Positions 22,847 to 33,484 of a stretch of 64,000 nt of DNA are shown piece after piece. The translations under genes were made by a program, and so were the position numbers. The stretch comes from Fomes fomentarius (Eukaryota > Basidiomycota > Agaricomycetes > Polyporales > Polyporaceae). The stretch lies in assembly GCA_022606135.1 (NCBI GenBank), contig JABYQN010000002.1, forward strand, positions 310,001 through 374,000, given 5' to 3'. Positions within the stretch are counted from its first letter, which is position 1, and each line of letters begins with the position of its first letter. The notes below the pieces were generated by a model. That model did no database searches and was not told where the DNA came from. It saw nothing but the letters and a program-made list of their open reading frames with translations.

Positions 22847-23344
22847 CTACTGCGCGCGCGCGCGGCGCAGGTTACGCGCAAGAGATGGGAATGGGACGGC
22901 GAGGTCTCTGACGACGCGCGCGGGGGTTCGGAATCGACTTCCAACTATCAGACGGTCGTTCCGTCTTTCGATTTCGTATGGACGGGGGTGGAAGTTGTCT
23001 GGCTGACGGCGCGTGCTTTGGCACAGGATGTAGTCGACGATCTGGACGATCCAACGACCCTCGTGATCGCGGGTTGCTACGGTACCAAAGTAGTAGTACG
23101 TGTACTTCACCTGGGTGCCAATCCTTTCCGTAGTTATCTGAACTGCCGTATACGTGTCGTGCAGATCTTGCGGGCGACGACGGATCGTGCGAAAGTACGA
23201 GATCCACCGATCTTCGAGCGTCTCGTGTTCGGCTAGAGCGTGGGGCTCGACGAAGAGGTGGTTGAAGGTTCGGTGGTATCGGAGCCGCGGCGTGGGTTCC
23301 AAAGCTTCTGGATCCTGGTCGTCGATGTCGAGGTAGACGAGCAT
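22847..23344 (-). CDS. Upstream open frame of the chromovirus, in frame with gag
   Basis: ATG at 23344, 42 nt after the 5' LTR, to TAG at 22849-22847, 165 residues. It begins MLVYLDIDDQDPEALEP and contains RWISYFRTIRRRPQDLHDTY and VKYTYYYFGTVA; I recognise no domain. It lies in exactly the same frame as gag, and only this one stop codon separates them over 693 codons. It may be the true N-terminus of a longer Gag, cut by a CAG-to-TAG type mutation in this copy, or a separate short protein with occasional readthrough. Confidence 0.7.
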   Translation of the reverse strand: MLVYLDIDDQDPEALEPTPRLRYHRTFNHLFVEPHALAEHETLEDRWISYFRTIRRRPQDLHDTYTAVQITTERIGTQVKYTYYYFGTVATRDHEGRWIVQIVDYILCQSTRRQPDNFHPRPYEIERRNDRLIVGSRFRTPARVVRDLAVPFPSLARNLRRARAQ

Positions 23345-23367
23345 ACACGACGGTGTCGGAACGGGAT

Positions 23368-23385
23368 CTGGGGAGACTGTCCTAA
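23368..23385 (-). other. Primer-binding region, candidate self-priming site
   Basis: The sequence directly after the 5' LTR on the minus strand is TTAGGACAGTCTCCCCAG. It has no TGG to pair with a tRNA CCA end. Its last 11 bases (AGTCTCCCCAG) are perfectly complementary to CTGGGGAGACT inside the LTR, and the remaining GGACAGT also recurs in the LTR. This fits a Tf1-like self-priming mode, though the transcript start is not known. Confidence 0.5.
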
Positions 23386-23674
23386 TGTCGGGACCCGATG
23401 AGCGTCTGTCGGCAGGGCAGGCGAGGCGTCGAGTAGAGTGAATGAATATAGATATGAGTGTGAGAGTGTCAGAGAAGTACAGCAGCGCCGGACGGTACCG
23501 TAAGACGAGAAGGACAGTCTGGGGAGAAGAAGTCTCCCCAGCGACTATAAGAGACCGTGAGGGATCCGATAACTAACTATCGATGAGGAGAACACGAGGA
23601 CTCGGGCATGAGGCTACTGCACGTAGGGCGTCTATCGGTAAGGAGAGCGTTCAGGCGCTGAAGAATTCGTAACA
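23386..23674 (-). repeat. 5' LTR (289 bp)
   Basis: Upstream LTR in the sense of transcription; it carries the promoter. The minus strand has TATA-like text (CTCTTATAGTCG) just before CTGGGGAGACT, which could be near the transcript start. Identical in sequence to 16933-17221. Confidence 0.95.
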
Positions 23675-23679
23675 GGTGC
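23675..23679. repeat. Target site duplication, right
   Basis: GGTGC immediately after the right LTR; partner of 16928-16932. Confidence 0.92.
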
Positions 23680-23771
23680 GGAACACTTCTCCCTTGATTG
23701 GTTGTTGCATAACAGTTGGCATACATAGACCGCAGATACACATCGCTCTATCTCACATAGAGTGTACATCT

Positions 23772-24585
23772 CTAGAGGAATTGGGGGGCCTTCCAACGCA
23801 CTTCCGGAACGCGTACTTCAATGGTAGGGAACCACCTCACATCGCCACCTGCACCGACGCTCTTCCTGATCTCGATGATATACATCCACTCGGGGAGGGG
23901 CTTGTCCTGATTGTTTTTGTTTTGGAAAGAAGTGTGCTGCTTCTTGACCATCTTAGTAAGCATATGCGCGAAGGTGTACCCCGTCGCGGGGTTCTTCTCT
24001 TCTGCCTTCAGCGTGTAGAAGTAGAAACGTTCCTCTGGCATCTGATGACAGGAAAGCAATTGACAGGTAAGCAGGGCTATACAACGCGGTATTTTAGGTA
24101 GACTGACCCTAGCACGATCGATTAGGACCGTCGGGCCAGTAACTATATCATCGCGAGATACTCGTGCCCCTATAACGGTCTTCTCGATGAGCGGATTCGG
24201 ATTTTTTTTCCTCACAGATGACGGGAAGCAATCCCAAATGTTCAGTCCAGGCTTCCCTGGAACTTCGACCCGAAATATGAGGTTGAAGTCCGTGTCGTTG
24301 GGAATGGGGAGCAGGAAGCGTTGCTCCTGTGTAGCCTTATCGAGTCCCAGGTATGTCACGTTTGGCGAATGCAGGAGCCTTGGCAACTTCTGCGAGATGG
24401 CTGTCTTCTTGTCATCAGACGGTACACAGCCATGAGCTGGCAATGCTGTCATTGTGCGTCAGTCCTAACTTGACCTCCTTTCTGATCGATATTCCATTTT
24501 ACTTACAGATTTTTCCCGTGTATATCGGGACGGGTAGTGCTTGAGGACCGAACGCCGGGTCGCGGATCATTGTAGGGGAAGACAT
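23772..24585 (-). CDS. Basidiomycete protein of unknown function
   Basis: Exons 24585-24507, 24445-24108 and 24041-23772 join in frame to 228 residues, starting MSSPTMIRDPAFGPQ. No signal peptide or membrane segment is evident. The middle contains FRVEVPGKPGLNIWDCFPS. The C-terminal half contains HMLTKMVKKQHTSF and then EWMYIIEIRKS and TIEVRVPEVRWKAP. This tail resembles the end of the protein at 25917-27395, which also has a KQH element followed by MSIVALRR and EIELRYP, so the two are probably distant paralogues. Both introns have GT-AG ends and are about 61-66 nt. Function is unknown. Confidence 0.6.
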
Positions 24586-25373
24586 AGCTCTGTGAGTAGT
24601 GCGAGGAGAGGGAGACGAGAGGTAAATGCAGTGAGAACTTGACGACTAGAGCTCGAAGACTTGGAGATTATATCCTCGAGCGCGTCGGCGGATCTCAGCT
24701 CGCAGATGCATGCTTTGAATAGCATACTGCACTGTGGTCGGAACAGGGGTCGCACACATTGCATTGTCTCGTTGCAACGACTCCAGTCATTGTGGGCATC
24801 GAGTAAGGGATTGTAACTGAGACATCGGGACCTTGAGCGCCGTGGTTCTATGCGGATCCGACGTTATGCATTCTCCGCTTAAGCCTAAAAACCCTTGGAG
24901 AGTCAGGGGCTCCGCAACCTTGCCCTGGTACACTGTAACGATTCATGCAAGTGTGGTCATACCGATCAACCACAATCACTGGGCCAAAGTCAGTGCTGTG
25001 TATATAGTCTTGGTCATGCACTACCACAGCTCGTACCAATAGAAATTGACACGGAATGGAACACCTTCCACCGTGTAGAGACAGTAAAGCCGGTAACCGA
25101 AAAGAGGAATGGAGTTTTGTCCCACTCCCTTGCTTGTGGCGGACATTGGTGCATTCTCAGGCTTAGCCGTCTTGTCCTTTGACTTTGTCAAGAAATTCCT
25201 CAGGCGTAACTTTGCCCGTTTATTCTGCCCGTTTGATCTTCATGTCCATTCCCGCTGCATGGTAGAGCTCATCCTATCAGCATAGATTGATTGGTGAGAC
25301 GCATGAATTCAACGTACATTCAAGTCATATGTCCGCATATAGGCAACCTCCATATGGCTACCTATGCTTGAAG
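24586..25373. other. Region without a recognised gene
   Basis: Short open frames occur on both strands, but none has coding character or a family match. The first part is the promoter side of the gene at 23772-24585. Confidence 0.4.
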
Positions 25374-25570
25374 TCATGGGGACGGGTCACACATAAAAGT
25401 GGTCTCTGCCGTATTGAATCTCGTGTTTTTGTGCGCTGCCGCGGACAAACGGCACAAACAGTCTGTCCTACTTCGTGATGATGATGTTCCGGGCGCCATC
25501 AGAGTTGTTGTGGTTAACGCCAGCTTGATGGATTGCATCAAGGCGTCGGCTTTTCTTCGAGGAATGTGTC
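25374..25570 (-). pseudogene. Kinase-like catalytic-loop relic
   Basis: On the minus strand the text LDAIHQAGVNHNNSDGARNI matches the catalytic loop of the kinase-like gene at 3585-4578 (LLAIHQAGIQHNDLAERNI). The catalytic aspartate is replaced by asparagine. A TAG follows after IIITK, and another stop follows the degenerate metal-loop region FVPFVRGSAQKHEI. No other exons are recognisable nearby. It is a fourth, strongly decayed relative of the cluster at 2.3-5.9 kb. Confidence 0.6.
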
Positions 25571-25916
25571 GCGTCGCCTGTTTCGCAGTGCGAAGAGGCT
25601 GTGGTAGGAGTGAGAGCGCGCTCTGAAACACCGATCGGAAACAAGCAGTGATTTCAGCGGTACACAGATACAGAGTTGTATGCCTGAAAGGCGCGAGCTC
25701 GAATTGATGAGATAGAGATTGACTGGCATGAGTGAGATCTACATCCCATGTATTTCCAATGATCCGTCGCACGTGAATGTGCATAGTCGAATTGAACGCA
25801 ACTTCGTTGTGGCATTTGCGAGTCTGTCATTGATCCCCTTCCAGCCGCATAGGACGTAGAAAATAATGTATTGTTATGCCATATGTATGTCGCCCGTGTT
25901 GTATAACATACGCGGA

Positions 25917-27395
25917 TCAGTAGGGATACCGCAATTCAATCTCTGGGACCCAGTATACTATCCCATGCTCGTTGGGACGAGTCCTCCTGAGCGCGACAAT
26001 CGACATAGGGGCCTCTTCCGGCCACTCGACCCACCTAGTCCAGACTGGGTTTGTGTCGCTTCTAGCAGCGACTGTCAAGCGGTTGTGTCGAAAGTCGAGC
26101 TACAGAGTGTCACTGTGTGAGCGAGAACTTCAACTGCGGAACATAAGGGGGTACGCACAAACCACTTGTGCTGCTTCATGACGATGTTCCAGAGCACTTC
26201 GCCCAGCAGCATGTTGATGTGTCTCTGCTTCTCTCCTCTAACGAGCGGAGGAGGCTTCTCGCGCTTGACCCGTTCGCCAGGGAACTAGCGGAGTATACAT
26301 CGTCAGCGTAGCTATCGCAAGGATGAGAACGAGACGACTTACCAGAGCTCTGTCCCAAGTGACCGACCCCCATGCGCCGACCGGGAGACGTATCTTGTCT
26401 GCGTCGACAACGTCTTTCACAATGTACGGCAGACTCTTCTGGATGTCCCGGGAGAAATTGCACCGCATCATCTGCAGGCCGATGCCGCCCCGAGTACTAT
26501 TGATTGGGAATACGAAGTCGGGGTCCACGTCGTCAGAGAGCGGAATGCGATAGGACTGGTATTTCGGCTTGGATGGAGTGGGCGCTTCGGGGACGACAGG
26601 TCTGGACGAGGAAGCGGTGGAAGAGTGCACAGTGTAGGTTGCTACTTGTGCGGCACTGGCTACAGGAACCGTGTGATAGGCGGCCTCTGGGATGCCTCGA
26701 CCGTTAAGATTGAAAGACGGCATAGAAACGTGGTTGAAGCCTCCTTGTGCACCATGCGGTTCCACATATTGTTGATCGGCGCGTATATGGTTGTAACCAC
26801 TGCGCGAGAGCATGGGCTGAGAGGGATACGGGGCTGAACTGAGAGATGTGGACGACGATACTGCGTATTGTTGTGGTACCGTGGCTTGCATATATGCAGC
26901 AGAACTAGATGGAGACATAGCGAAGGTGTCTGAGTGGGAGAGATACTCCGATGCATGTACATTGCGTGTTGCGGCATACGACTGCGTCGCAGCTCCTAGT
27001 ATAGGGTGAGATCCATCGCAGTTTACGAATGAACGTGTGCGCACCCTCCCATAGCGGACATTGCTCGCTGATGTATGTTTGACCGCCGTGTGGTTGGAAC
27101 TGCACATCATGGGCTTGCACGTTCCGTACAAAGTCAGGCCTACGGGATGCCTGGTCACCGGCCGCCCATGCTTCTGGTTGCTGAATCACCACCGTTCCGT
27201 CGTAGGGCGGCGGAGGAAACGAAGCAGAAGCTGCATCTGGTTGATAAGATGCGGGCTCGGCCACATACTGTGAGTTGGGTGCTAGCCGGTGCGCCTTGTC
27301 CGAATCTGACATACATGGTTAGTGGCCAGAACACTTGGCAAGTTTGTGGGCTACGTACCATTAGGTTGAGAGTAGCCCCGATATAAGTGATACAT
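25917..27395 (-). CDS. Protein of unknown function with low-complexity N-terminus
   Basis: Predicted exons 27395-27359, 27305-27027, 26995-26343, 26284-26159 and 26099-25917 keep one frame for 425 residues; an alternative start is the ATG at 27312. The first 230 residues are rich in Ser, Pro, Ala, Tyr and Gln and look disordered. A conserved-looking domain follows (YRIPLSDDVDPDFVFPINST ... RDIQKSLPYIVKDVVDADK), then RHINMLLGEVLWNIVMKQHK, then MSIVALRRTRPNEHG ending EIELRYPY. The second intron would be only 31 nt (27026-26996) with GT-AG ends; if it is not spliced there is a frameshift. It shares its C-terminal pattern with the genes at 23772-24585 and 7521-7787. Function unknown. Confidence 0.58.
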
Positions 27396-28111
27396 GGTTA
27401 GGAATGAAGGTGGTCAGCAGCCCATGTTCAACTTGAACAACTTATAGCGCTTTCCCAAATGGTCGAACAAAAGCCTGTTTACTCAAGCCATATTACTGTG
27501 GCCCACGACAACAAATTAATCTCACGTAATTTCGTGACTCTCCCCTACTGTGCTAAGGCAATGGTCGAGAGATACGATACTGAAAAGAATTCCTGCACTG
27601 TCGCGCACGAGTAATATATACCTAACCAGCATCAGCGTCTAACGTGCGAGACCAAATTATCGACTCGGATGCGAGCTGTTGAGGAAGTGAATGGCAAGGT
27701 AGTAGAATGATACTCACGGCGTGAATTACCTGACTGCTGCCAACGTACCCAATCGTGTTCTACGTGAACTTGGCTGTCCGAGTTTCCGACTTCGAGTAGC
27801 TTCGAGTTGCCACAACTCCATTGAATCCCCTTTCCGCTGGGCGAAGTCGCCATCACAAGACAGCAGCTCAATAGTGCCTGCTTGGATCTCTTCTGTGATT
27901 GAAAAGTGTCTCATCGCATCAGCGAGGTGGAAGTCGAGACATCGAGTGGTGGGTCACCAGTACCATGGTGTGGAAAGAAGCCGCTCCGGGAGGAGCGGAC
28001 CACCGATGCGCGCTTCACAGCTTGTCTCATGACCACGAGCTCCGAATCCCTCTCTCCCAGGTCAAAGTTCCGCCAGCGACGACGAAGGGCACGAGCGCCA
28101 CACTGACAGCG
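27396..28111. other. Intergenic region
   Basis: Divergent promoter space between the gene at 25917-27395 and HMG-CoA lyase. Open frames here lack coding character. Confidence 0.5.
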
Positions 28112-29551
28112 ATGATTGCACGTCGCTGTGCACGCACTTTCATCCAGAATCGGCCGGTCACTGCTCTCCGGAGTCGTGCGTACGTGACTGAAGCTCGGGA
28201 ACGCGTCCGGATCGTCGAAGTGGGCCCTCGAGATGGACTACAGAACGAAGCTGCAGTAATCCCACCGGAGCTGAAAGCAGAGTTAGTCAATCGCCTGACG
28301 GAGGCTGGCATGGAGATTATAGAGGCAGGCAGTTTCGTCAGCCCCAAATGGGTACCACAGGTGAGCAGACTGAGTCCAGTTCTACGGTGCGGGTCGTTGG
28401 AGTGGGAGGGATGTCCTTGACGAGACAAGGCGCTGCGCTACACGCGTCAGCCGCAGTGTAGTACATGCACATGGCGGACATGGGGAAGAAAGCATTATAT
28501 CGAGGGAATATGGAAGAGAGGAAGAAGGGTTCGATGATCGCGGTAGAGGAGAACAGGAAAATGAATGCACGACCATTTGGCACTCATGAAAGCTGACTGT
28601 CGGGGAACAGATGGCTGGGACGGCGGAGGTGCTCAAAAAGATGCAACGACGGACAGGTCTCCACTACCCGGTCCTGGTCCCCAACGTCAAAGGACTTGAG
28701 ATCTTGCTCGACCTGCTGTCAGAGCAGTCCAAGTCCGACATTCCCTACACCAACGAGATCGCAATCTTTACCGCAGCGACCGACGCATTCGCGAAGGCGA
28801 ACACCAACTGCACCGTCGCAGAATCGCTTGAACGACTGCAAGTCGTGACTAAGCGTGCTACGCAGGAGGGACTCCGTGTCCGCGGGTGAGTCACACAGCC
28901 CTAAATCTATACCCGTACTCCATTCACACCCTTCCCTAGGTACGTGAGCGTCGTCATCGACTGCCCTTACTCTGGCACGGTTGACCCCGTCAAGGTCAAG
29001 GAAGTGACTCAAGCGCTCCTCGACATGGGCTGCTACGAGGTCAGCCTCGGTGACACAGTAGGAACAGGGAACCCAACCACCGTCGGACGACTTCTCCAAA
29101 CAGTCCTTGACGGTGGCATTCCGGCCTCTGTACTCGCGGTACGTACTTCTTTACGAAGATAGCATCTCCCAATTTGGCTCACAAGTCAATGCAGGGCCAC
29201 TACCACGACACATACGGGATGGGGGTCTCGAACATCCTGACGTCCCTCGAATACGGTCTGCGAACATTTGACTCGTCCGTAGGCGGACTCGGCGGCTGCC
29301 CTTACTCTCCGGGTGCCACTGGCAACGTCGCCACAGAAGACGTTCTGTACGCTCTTCGTGACAGCCGTTACGAGACGCTAGGTGATCTGGAGGCTGTTGC
29401 CAGGGTCGGAACGTGGATCTCGAAAGCCCTCGATCGGACGAATGCCAGTCGTGTTGGCAAGGCGCTTGAGGCGCGACGTGCGAGGGAGGGATTGGAGAAG
29501 GAGCGGGAGCGGGACGGAGGCTCTGCTGAGAACATCAGTGCGAAGCTATGA
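28112..29551 (+). CDS. Hydroxymethylglutaryl-CoA lyase, probably mitochondrial
   Basis: Cleaves HMG-CoA to acetyl-CoA and acetoacetate, the last step of leucine breakdown (EC 4.1.3.4). Exons 28112-28360, 28611-28885, 28940-29138 and 29195-29551 give 359 residues. The N-terminus is basic and hydroxylated with no acidic residue (MIARRCARTFIQNRPVTALR), fitting a mitochondrial targeting peptide. Conserved TIM-barrel elements follow: VGPRDGLQNE, EAGSFVSPKWVPQ, SVVIDCPYSG, EVSLGDTVGTGNP, the metal-binding histidines in GHYHDTYG, and the signature GGLGGCPYSPGATGNVATED with the catalytic cysteine. The first intron is 250 nt, much longer than the others (54-56 nt). Confidence 0.96.
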
Positions 29552-30334
29552 CGACGTCCATGCTCTGCTCTGTGATTGTCTTGGCTATGGTGTATCCAAG
29601 TGCTGACCAATGATCTATGCGCGTGTTTGCAGCGTTCGGGTTCAAATCGCTTGTCCCATGACGCATTGTAGACCCTCCGGAGGGTCTGGGACGCCTCATG
29701 GCATATGCACTTAGTCTTTTGCGATAGCATGGCACCTCATTGTTGACAAATCGTACACCAATGTGTGCGCGCGTAGGGTCGGCGGCGCATGTAACGCCAC
29801 CCATATTAATTGCTCGCACGCTCTGAACACCGCTCAACTATCCTATGTCGAACGTCGGCCTGCGGCTGCGGCCGAGCCGTGCCATGACGCCAATCCCTCA
29901 CAGGATCTAGCCAAGGTATGAGACTAGGACCGACTCGATGTTTTAACGTCAGAAGCCTCACATATACATGACTGTTGACGAGGTGACTAAGCCTCAAACG
30001 TCTGTATGATAGCAAGGGGCTCATATCCTGACTACCTTTCAGCACCCTCAGTATATTGGGGGCTCTTCCGTAGGTGCATTATCGCAAATTTTTCGCGAGA
30101 TGCCTCCCATAATATGAACTTGTATAGGACTTTATCCATCTGTGACTTTGGCCCGAGCATTCCGTACCAAAGTGTGAGCTATTCTCTGTTGAAATTGAGG
30201 GGAGTGCCCTTCCAGCATCAGCCAAGGTCTGTATTGGTCAGTGAATCAATCTCATAGCTACTACCGACATGTGTCATATCGGATAGATCACCCTCTTCTG
30301 ACACTCCGTCTATTCAGCTGTTAGTAAGGCATGC
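29552..30334. other. Intergenic region, left part
   Basis: No coding frame is recognised downstream of HMG-CoA lyase. A weak GGGTTCAAATC motif near 29638 is not part of a tRNA fold. Confidence 0.45.
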
Positions 30335-30500
30335 CGGCGCGATTACGGCCAGGCTCCAATCTCTTCGAGTTATGGGCAATATCAGATGAATAGACGCCAG
30401 ACATTGTTGGATCACGTGTTCGCAGAGTTGGTCCATAACTCTCAGAGACGGCTGGCAGTGAACACATACAAATATATGGACCTCGGCCAAAGAGAGGCCA
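30335..30500 (+). repeat. Inverted repeat, left arm
   Basis: Matches the reverse complement of about 30895-31115, with a core CCAGACATTGTTGGATCACG present in both arms and further shared blocks such as CATAACTCTCAG. The left arm has internal deletions. About four fifths identical over the core by eye. The spacer is about 400 nt. Confidence 0.6.
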
Positions 30501-30894
30501 AGAACTTCCATTTCGGGAAGGTATGACCGTCAGCGGCTAACGTAGATTCAGACATTCCTCTGCAAAGTCTGCAACCTCCTGCATGGCTTACAGGTAAAGT
30601 ATATCTCATATGCGTGGTTGTAATGATATAGTACCAAGGAGATGGATGCAATGAAGATCAGGTCCGGATATCGTTGAAGGCATATATCATGAATGGAGAC
30701 AGATGAATTCGAGGAGCCTGAAGCTGGTTGAGAGTTGTTTGGACTGTATGAGTAATGTCTGGATCCATGGTGTAGCTCAAGAAGATGATATAACATATTT
30801 ATCCTGAGTCTACTAGGTCTAATATGTAAGTGCAAAGCTCAACCTGTGCTGGAGCCACAGATATTCTGAGCCAATGAATTCCAAATGGGGTACA

Positions 30895-31115
30895 TTTCAG
30901 GTGTCTCTATGACCGGGGGCCACGTATTTGTATGTGCTTGAGACCAGCCGTCACTGAGAGTTATGGGGCCAACTCTGCGATACACGTGATCCAACAATGT
31001 CTGGCATCTATTCTGGTAAGAGCGTCTCTGTATCAACCTCAACTCCTCCTCCTTGATATTGCCCCATAACTTGAAGTGTCGGATGGGAAGGAGCCTGAAT
31101 TACGGCCCCGCAGTA
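30895..31115 (-). repeat. Inverted repeat, right arm
   Basis: Partner of 30335-30500 in opposite orientation. It abuts a short minus-strand open frame (31116-31268, starting MSISLSFPADSEAYL, 50 residues) that has no recognised family. The nature of the repeat (transposon remnant or local inverted duplication) is not clear. Confidence 0.55.
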
Positions 31116-31610
31116 TCAGGCCACAAAGTCATGAACAGTTGCAGCAGCCGCTCTTAAGTCTATCTCGATTGTAGCAGCCTTGGCACTAGATGGAGGAGAT
31201 TCGCTGAGTACAGCGGCGAGATACGCCTCGGAGTCAGCAGGGAAAGAGAGAGAGATCGACATAGTAGGCAGATTGGAGCAGTGTTGATGGTCATGACTGA
31301 GAGATTCACTGGATAAACAGCCGCCTAACAATGGAGGCTGGGACGCTATACAAGCGGAGCCTCAAATGCCTAGGGGGGACACCGCCAAGAAAACAACCGG
31401 AGTCCAAATCGAGAGTCAAATGGGCGCCAGTTGCAGCCCTGACATGAAACACTCGGCCGAGACGATCATGGTGAAGCTCTCAACGACGACGACTCACAAG
31501 CAACGACGCATCGGCGGACTATCGGACCTAATCGCAAGCTACACTTTACCTCTCTCCTTTCTCTCCTGCCTGTAACAGCTAGGACTCTGGACGACATACC
31601 GCTCGGCACT

Positions 31611-33484
31611 ATGTCCGGGATTAACAAGATAACCGCTGAACGCAACCAGCGAACACTCATGGAACTTGTCATGCAACCAGGAAACGGTGCGCACCATCTG
31701 CAGGTGCAAAAGGCTTGCAATACTGACGCACGTACAGACGTCTGTGCGGATTGCAAGTCACGGAATCCCCGTTGGGCGTCGCACAATCTCGGCATCTTTA
31801 TCTGGTGAGACGGATCGGCCTGGATTGGCGGGAAGGATGCTCATTGAGCGGCTGTGTGCAGCGTCCACTGCGCGAGCATCCACCGCAAGATGGGCACACA
31901 TATATCCAAGGTGTAGGTATGGTTGCAACAGGTTCCAGGTCCAGCCTCATAACACTCCCGTTTGCAGGAAGAGCTTGACTATGGACTCGTGGACTAAGGA
32001 ACAGGTCGAGGTGAGCAGTTAGTGCTTTCAACCTCCTAGCACGCAGCGGGCGGAGCGATGAGCTCATCATGCGGAGAATAGGTCATGAAGGCAAACGGAA
32101 ATGTCAAGTCCAACGCGCACTACAATTCCGACGAGACGAGGAATCCTCCTCCCACGAACATGATCGACTCGGAACGAGACAGCGACCTGGAGAAGTACAT
32201 TCGATGTAAGTCTCACTGTCCTCGTAGTGTCCGATCCGAGCCAACGGCTTCTCAGACAAGTACGAATACAAGAAATTTGTTTCGCGTTCCGCACAAGTGG
32301 CTGCGTTACTTGGACCTTCAAAGTCAGCATCGAGTCGCCTTCCTTCAGCAGCACCGACACGTTCGTCGACAATGCCTGCAATCAACTCGGCCCCCGCTCC
32401 TCTGTCTTCTCAGCTCTCCGCAGCGCCCTCCTTGCCCACCACGTCGTCAAGTACGCCGACCGCGAGCACTGGTCAATCATCGTTTCGCTCTGCTTCCCAA
32501 CCCGTCGCCCCTCCCGCTCCCACTCCCACTCAGCCACCGGCACAAATGCAACACCGATCAGCCACGCAGCCTCCTCGGCAGCAATCGTCAAATCCACTGT
32601 GGAACGATCTCGCGCAGCTTCAGGCTCCCGCGTCGGACTCGTCACTTCCTCTCCAGTTCGCCTCTCCCGCAACGACACAGCCCATGAACATACCGACCCC
32701 CCTTAACAACACCGGCCTCACGGTTTCCAACCAGTTCACCGGGCTCTCAGTGAGCCCGAACAACCCCTTTCCGTCTCATCTCGCAAATCAGCCAACTGGC
32801 ATGTTCCCTGGGGGCGCGCAACGAAGTATGAGCCTCAACCTGCCTCCGACAAACATGACGGGATTGTCTGGGCTAGGCGCGTCCCCTACACCTTCCATGC
32901 TCCAACCCCAACCCACGATGGGTGGCCTGTCCAACTCAACAAATTACCTACCAACAAACACCACCCCAAGTCCGAGCCCGTTCGGTCAACGGACGCTCCC
33001 GCCCCCAAACCTGGGCGTACAGCAGCCGTTCGCCCAGTCTACCTTCGCACAGCAAATGCTTCCCCAGGGCTCGCCGATGATCTCGACTCAATCTCAACTT
33101 CAGCCGCAAGGCTCGCCTATGACAACCTTCCAGCAACACCCGCAAGGTTCGCCAATGATCCCGACTCAGCAGCTCTACATGCAACAGCAGCCTATGTACC
33201 AACAACAACAACAACAACAGCAACATACCTTCGGGCAGCCGCAGCCGCAGATGCAGATGCAGATGGGCAACCCCTTCAGTGGGATGCAGAGTCAACCTCA
33301 GTACCAGACGGCGTCGTTCGGTGGCTCGCCCCAGCCGCCGTTTGGCGTCATGGGCAACCCATCGCCTGCGCCGTTTGGACAGCAGCAGCCGCAACAGCAA
33401 ATGTATGGGCAGCAGAGTGCGTTTGGAGGGACGGGGTGGCAGCAGCCGGGATATCCGAGCCAGCAGCAGCAGTGGGGAATGTGA
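31611..33484 (+). CDS. Arf GTPase-activating protein
   Basis: Activates GTP hydrolysis on Arf small GTPases in vesicle traffic. Exons 31611-31686, 31738-31804, 31862-31912, 31968-32010, 32082-32205 and 32256-33484 give 529 residues. The ArfGAP domain fills the first about 130 residues: NQRTLMEL, zinc cysteines in CADCKSRNPRWASHNLGIF and CVHC, then SIHRKMGTHISKVKSLTMDS with the arginine after the finger. The other about 400 residues are low-complexity, rich in Gln, Pro, Ser, Asn and Thr, with poly-Q runs and repeated QGSPM units, probably disordered. The domain order (N-terminal GAP plus Q-rich tail) recalls yeast Age2 and animal SMAP proteins. Introns are 50-71 nt. Confidence 0.93.

Larger units (their letters stand above)
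16933..23674 (-). mobile_element. Complete Ty3/gypsy chromovirus LTR retrotransposon
   Basis: The element is 6742 bp, transcribed from the minus strand. It is bounded by two 289-bp LTRs that I find identical by eye, and flanked by the 5-bp target duplication GGTGC (16928-16932 and 23675-23679). Internal order on the minus strand: primer-binding region, an upstream open frame plus gag, then protease, reverse transcriptase, RNase H, integrase and a chromodomain, then a polypurine tract next to the 3' LTR. Identical LTRs and an unbroken pol frame mean a recent insertion that may still be mobile, apart from the amber codon noted for the gag frame. It lies between the DMAC1-like gene and the gene at 23772-24585 and disrupts no recognisable gene. 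Confidence 0.96.

Noticed and set aside
22711..23348. Additional minus-strand frames over the start of the chromovirus
   Set aside because: They overlap the frame that is continuous with gag and have arginine/serine-biased composition.
29625..29660. GGGTTCAAATC resembling a tRNA B box
   Set aside because: No A box at the right distance and no cloverleaf can be drawn.
32948..33400. 150-codon leucine-rich open frame antisense to the ArfGAP tail
   Set aside because: The leucine runs are the reverse complement of the CAG/CAA glutamine repeats.
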